Source: Anaeromyces robustus
Taxonomy: Eukaryota > Neocallimastigomycota > Neocallimastigomycetes > Neocallimastigales > Neocallimastigaceae
Length of the DNA stretch: 20,000 nt
Direction of reading: 5' to 3'
NCBI GenBank assembly: GCA_002104895.1
Contig: MCFG01000095.1
Location: 130,001-150,000 of the forward strand
The notes beneath the pieces are model-generated. The model did no database searches and was not told the origin of the DNA. It saw only the letters and a program-made list of their open reading frames with translations. A program made the position numbers and the translations under genes. Below are positions 19,486 through 20,000 of this stretch, in pieces. Position 1 is the first letter of the stretch. Each line of letters begins with the position of its first letter.

Positions 19486-19520
19486 CAAATAGTAAAGTAG
19501 AATAAGTTACAAGTACATAT
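19251..19520. repeat. Three copies of a 32-bp element between AAAAT arrays
   Basis: Copies at 19251-19282, 19300-19331 and 19489-19520. The shared core is AGAATAAGTTACAAGTA, preceded by ATAGTAAAT. Copy 2 has a T for C near the end and copy 3 a G for T. The AAAAT spacers are 17 and 157 bases long, so the whole is a higher-order repeat whose pentamer arrays have expanded separately. Confidence 0.9.
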
Positions 19521-19639
19521 AAAATAAAATAAAATAAAATTAAATTAAATAAATGTAAAATAAAACTTTAACTCTATTTTTCTAAATAATAAAATATAAT
19601 AATATAAAAAAAGGAAAATATGGTATTTATGAAATGTAA

Positions 19640-19710
19640 TGGTAGACAGGATGAAAATGTGAGATAAAGCGTAGCGACTCGTAGCATTGAGGACTAGTCG
19701 AGAATGAAAT
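19640..19710. other. GC-rich island, possible mobile-element or RNA remnant
   Basis: About 43% G+C over 70 bases, against a nearly pure A/T surround. It holds GTAGC twice (19671-19675, 19681-19685) and CGACT/AGTCG (19675-19679, 19696-19700), able to pair around a 16-base loop. No tRNA T-arm consensus or hammerhead core (CTGATGA with GAAA) was found on either strand. No open frame crosses it. A solo long terminal repeat edge or a structured RNA are both possible. Confidence 0.5.
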
Positions 19711-19723
19711 GTAATAAATACAT

Positions 19724-19753
19724 ATAGAATATTCTATTGTTCTATAACACGTG
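19724..19753. promoter_or_regulatory. 14-bp palindrome and CACGTG box, possible binding sites
   Basis: ATAGAATATTCTAT at 19724-19737 is a perfect palindrome, and CACGTG at 19748-19753 is the E-box bound by bHLH factors in many eukaryotes. Both lie just to the right of the GC-rich island. No gene start is seen nearby, so a regulatory role is only a suggestion. Confidence 0.3.
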
Positions 19754-20000
19754 ATATTTATGTATAAATATATAAAATTAATGATTATATGTAATTTTTA
19801 CATATATTTAAACAATATTATATATACACTTTAATAATATGGTCAAAAATAATTAATAAAACTATAAATTAGTTTTATTAGAAATTAAAGATTTTATATA
19901 GAAACTTAAAAAAATAAAATGAATCGATTGAACAATATAAAAGAGATTTTATGTATATACATTATATATATAATATATTATATATTATATATTATATAGA

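Larger units (their letters stand above)
19530..20000. other. Right-end intergenic DNA
   Basis: No protein-like frame. Apart from the GC-rich island it is A/T DNA that ends in overlapping TATAT runs from about 19960, able to fold back on themselves. Confidence 0.6.

Noticed and set aside
19640-19710. tRNA gene or hammerhead ribozyme in the GC-rich island
   Set aside because: No GGTTCRANYCC-type T-arm and no CTGATGA plus GAAA core on either strand.

Overview
The window is eukaryotic and extremely A+T-rich. It has long Asn, Thr and Met-Asn codon runs, introns with GT...AG borders (one of them GTAAGT), A-rich leaders directly before start codons, and intergenic DNA that is almost only A and T. 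Together with the style of the large ankyrin-like protein on the minus strand, this suggests an anaerobic gut fungus (Neocallimastigomycota, such as Neocallimastix, Piromyces or Anaeromyces). That assignment rests on remembered family style and composition, not on a search. Amoebozoa such as Dictyostelium share the Asn runs but fit the ankyrin family less well.

Layout. (1) 1-3880, plus strand: a four-exon gene for an F-box/leucine-rich-repeat protein of about 997 residues, perhaps with one more tiny 5' exon at 110-124. (2) 3881-5124: convergent intergenic DNA with a T27 run. (3) 5125-7368, minus strand: an intronless 747-residue, mostly disordered protein with an unrecognised helical N-terminal segment. 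(4) 7369-12728: a 5.3 kb gene desert holding microsatellites, a 43-bp tandem duplication, a 20-bp perfect inverted repeat and one small GC-richer island. (5) 12729-18484, minus strand: two open frames, of 1352 and 522 codons, that look like one ankyrin-type gene broken by a single-base frameshift at 14428-14456. One added base would give one frame of exactly 1919 codons. (6) 18485-20000: its upstream region, with (AAAAT)n arrays broken up by a 32-bp repeated element, and a 70-bp island of about 43% GC that stands out sharply.

The three loci form no operon or evident pathway. F-box/LRR and ankyrin proteins are both protein-interaction scaffolds, and F-box proteins usually recruit substrates to SCF ubiquitin ligases. 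A shared function here would be speculation. The most notable observations are the split ankyrin gene, its three copies of a 276-residue module, the repeated H-P-x-F-N segments that follow them, and the GC-rich island near the right end.
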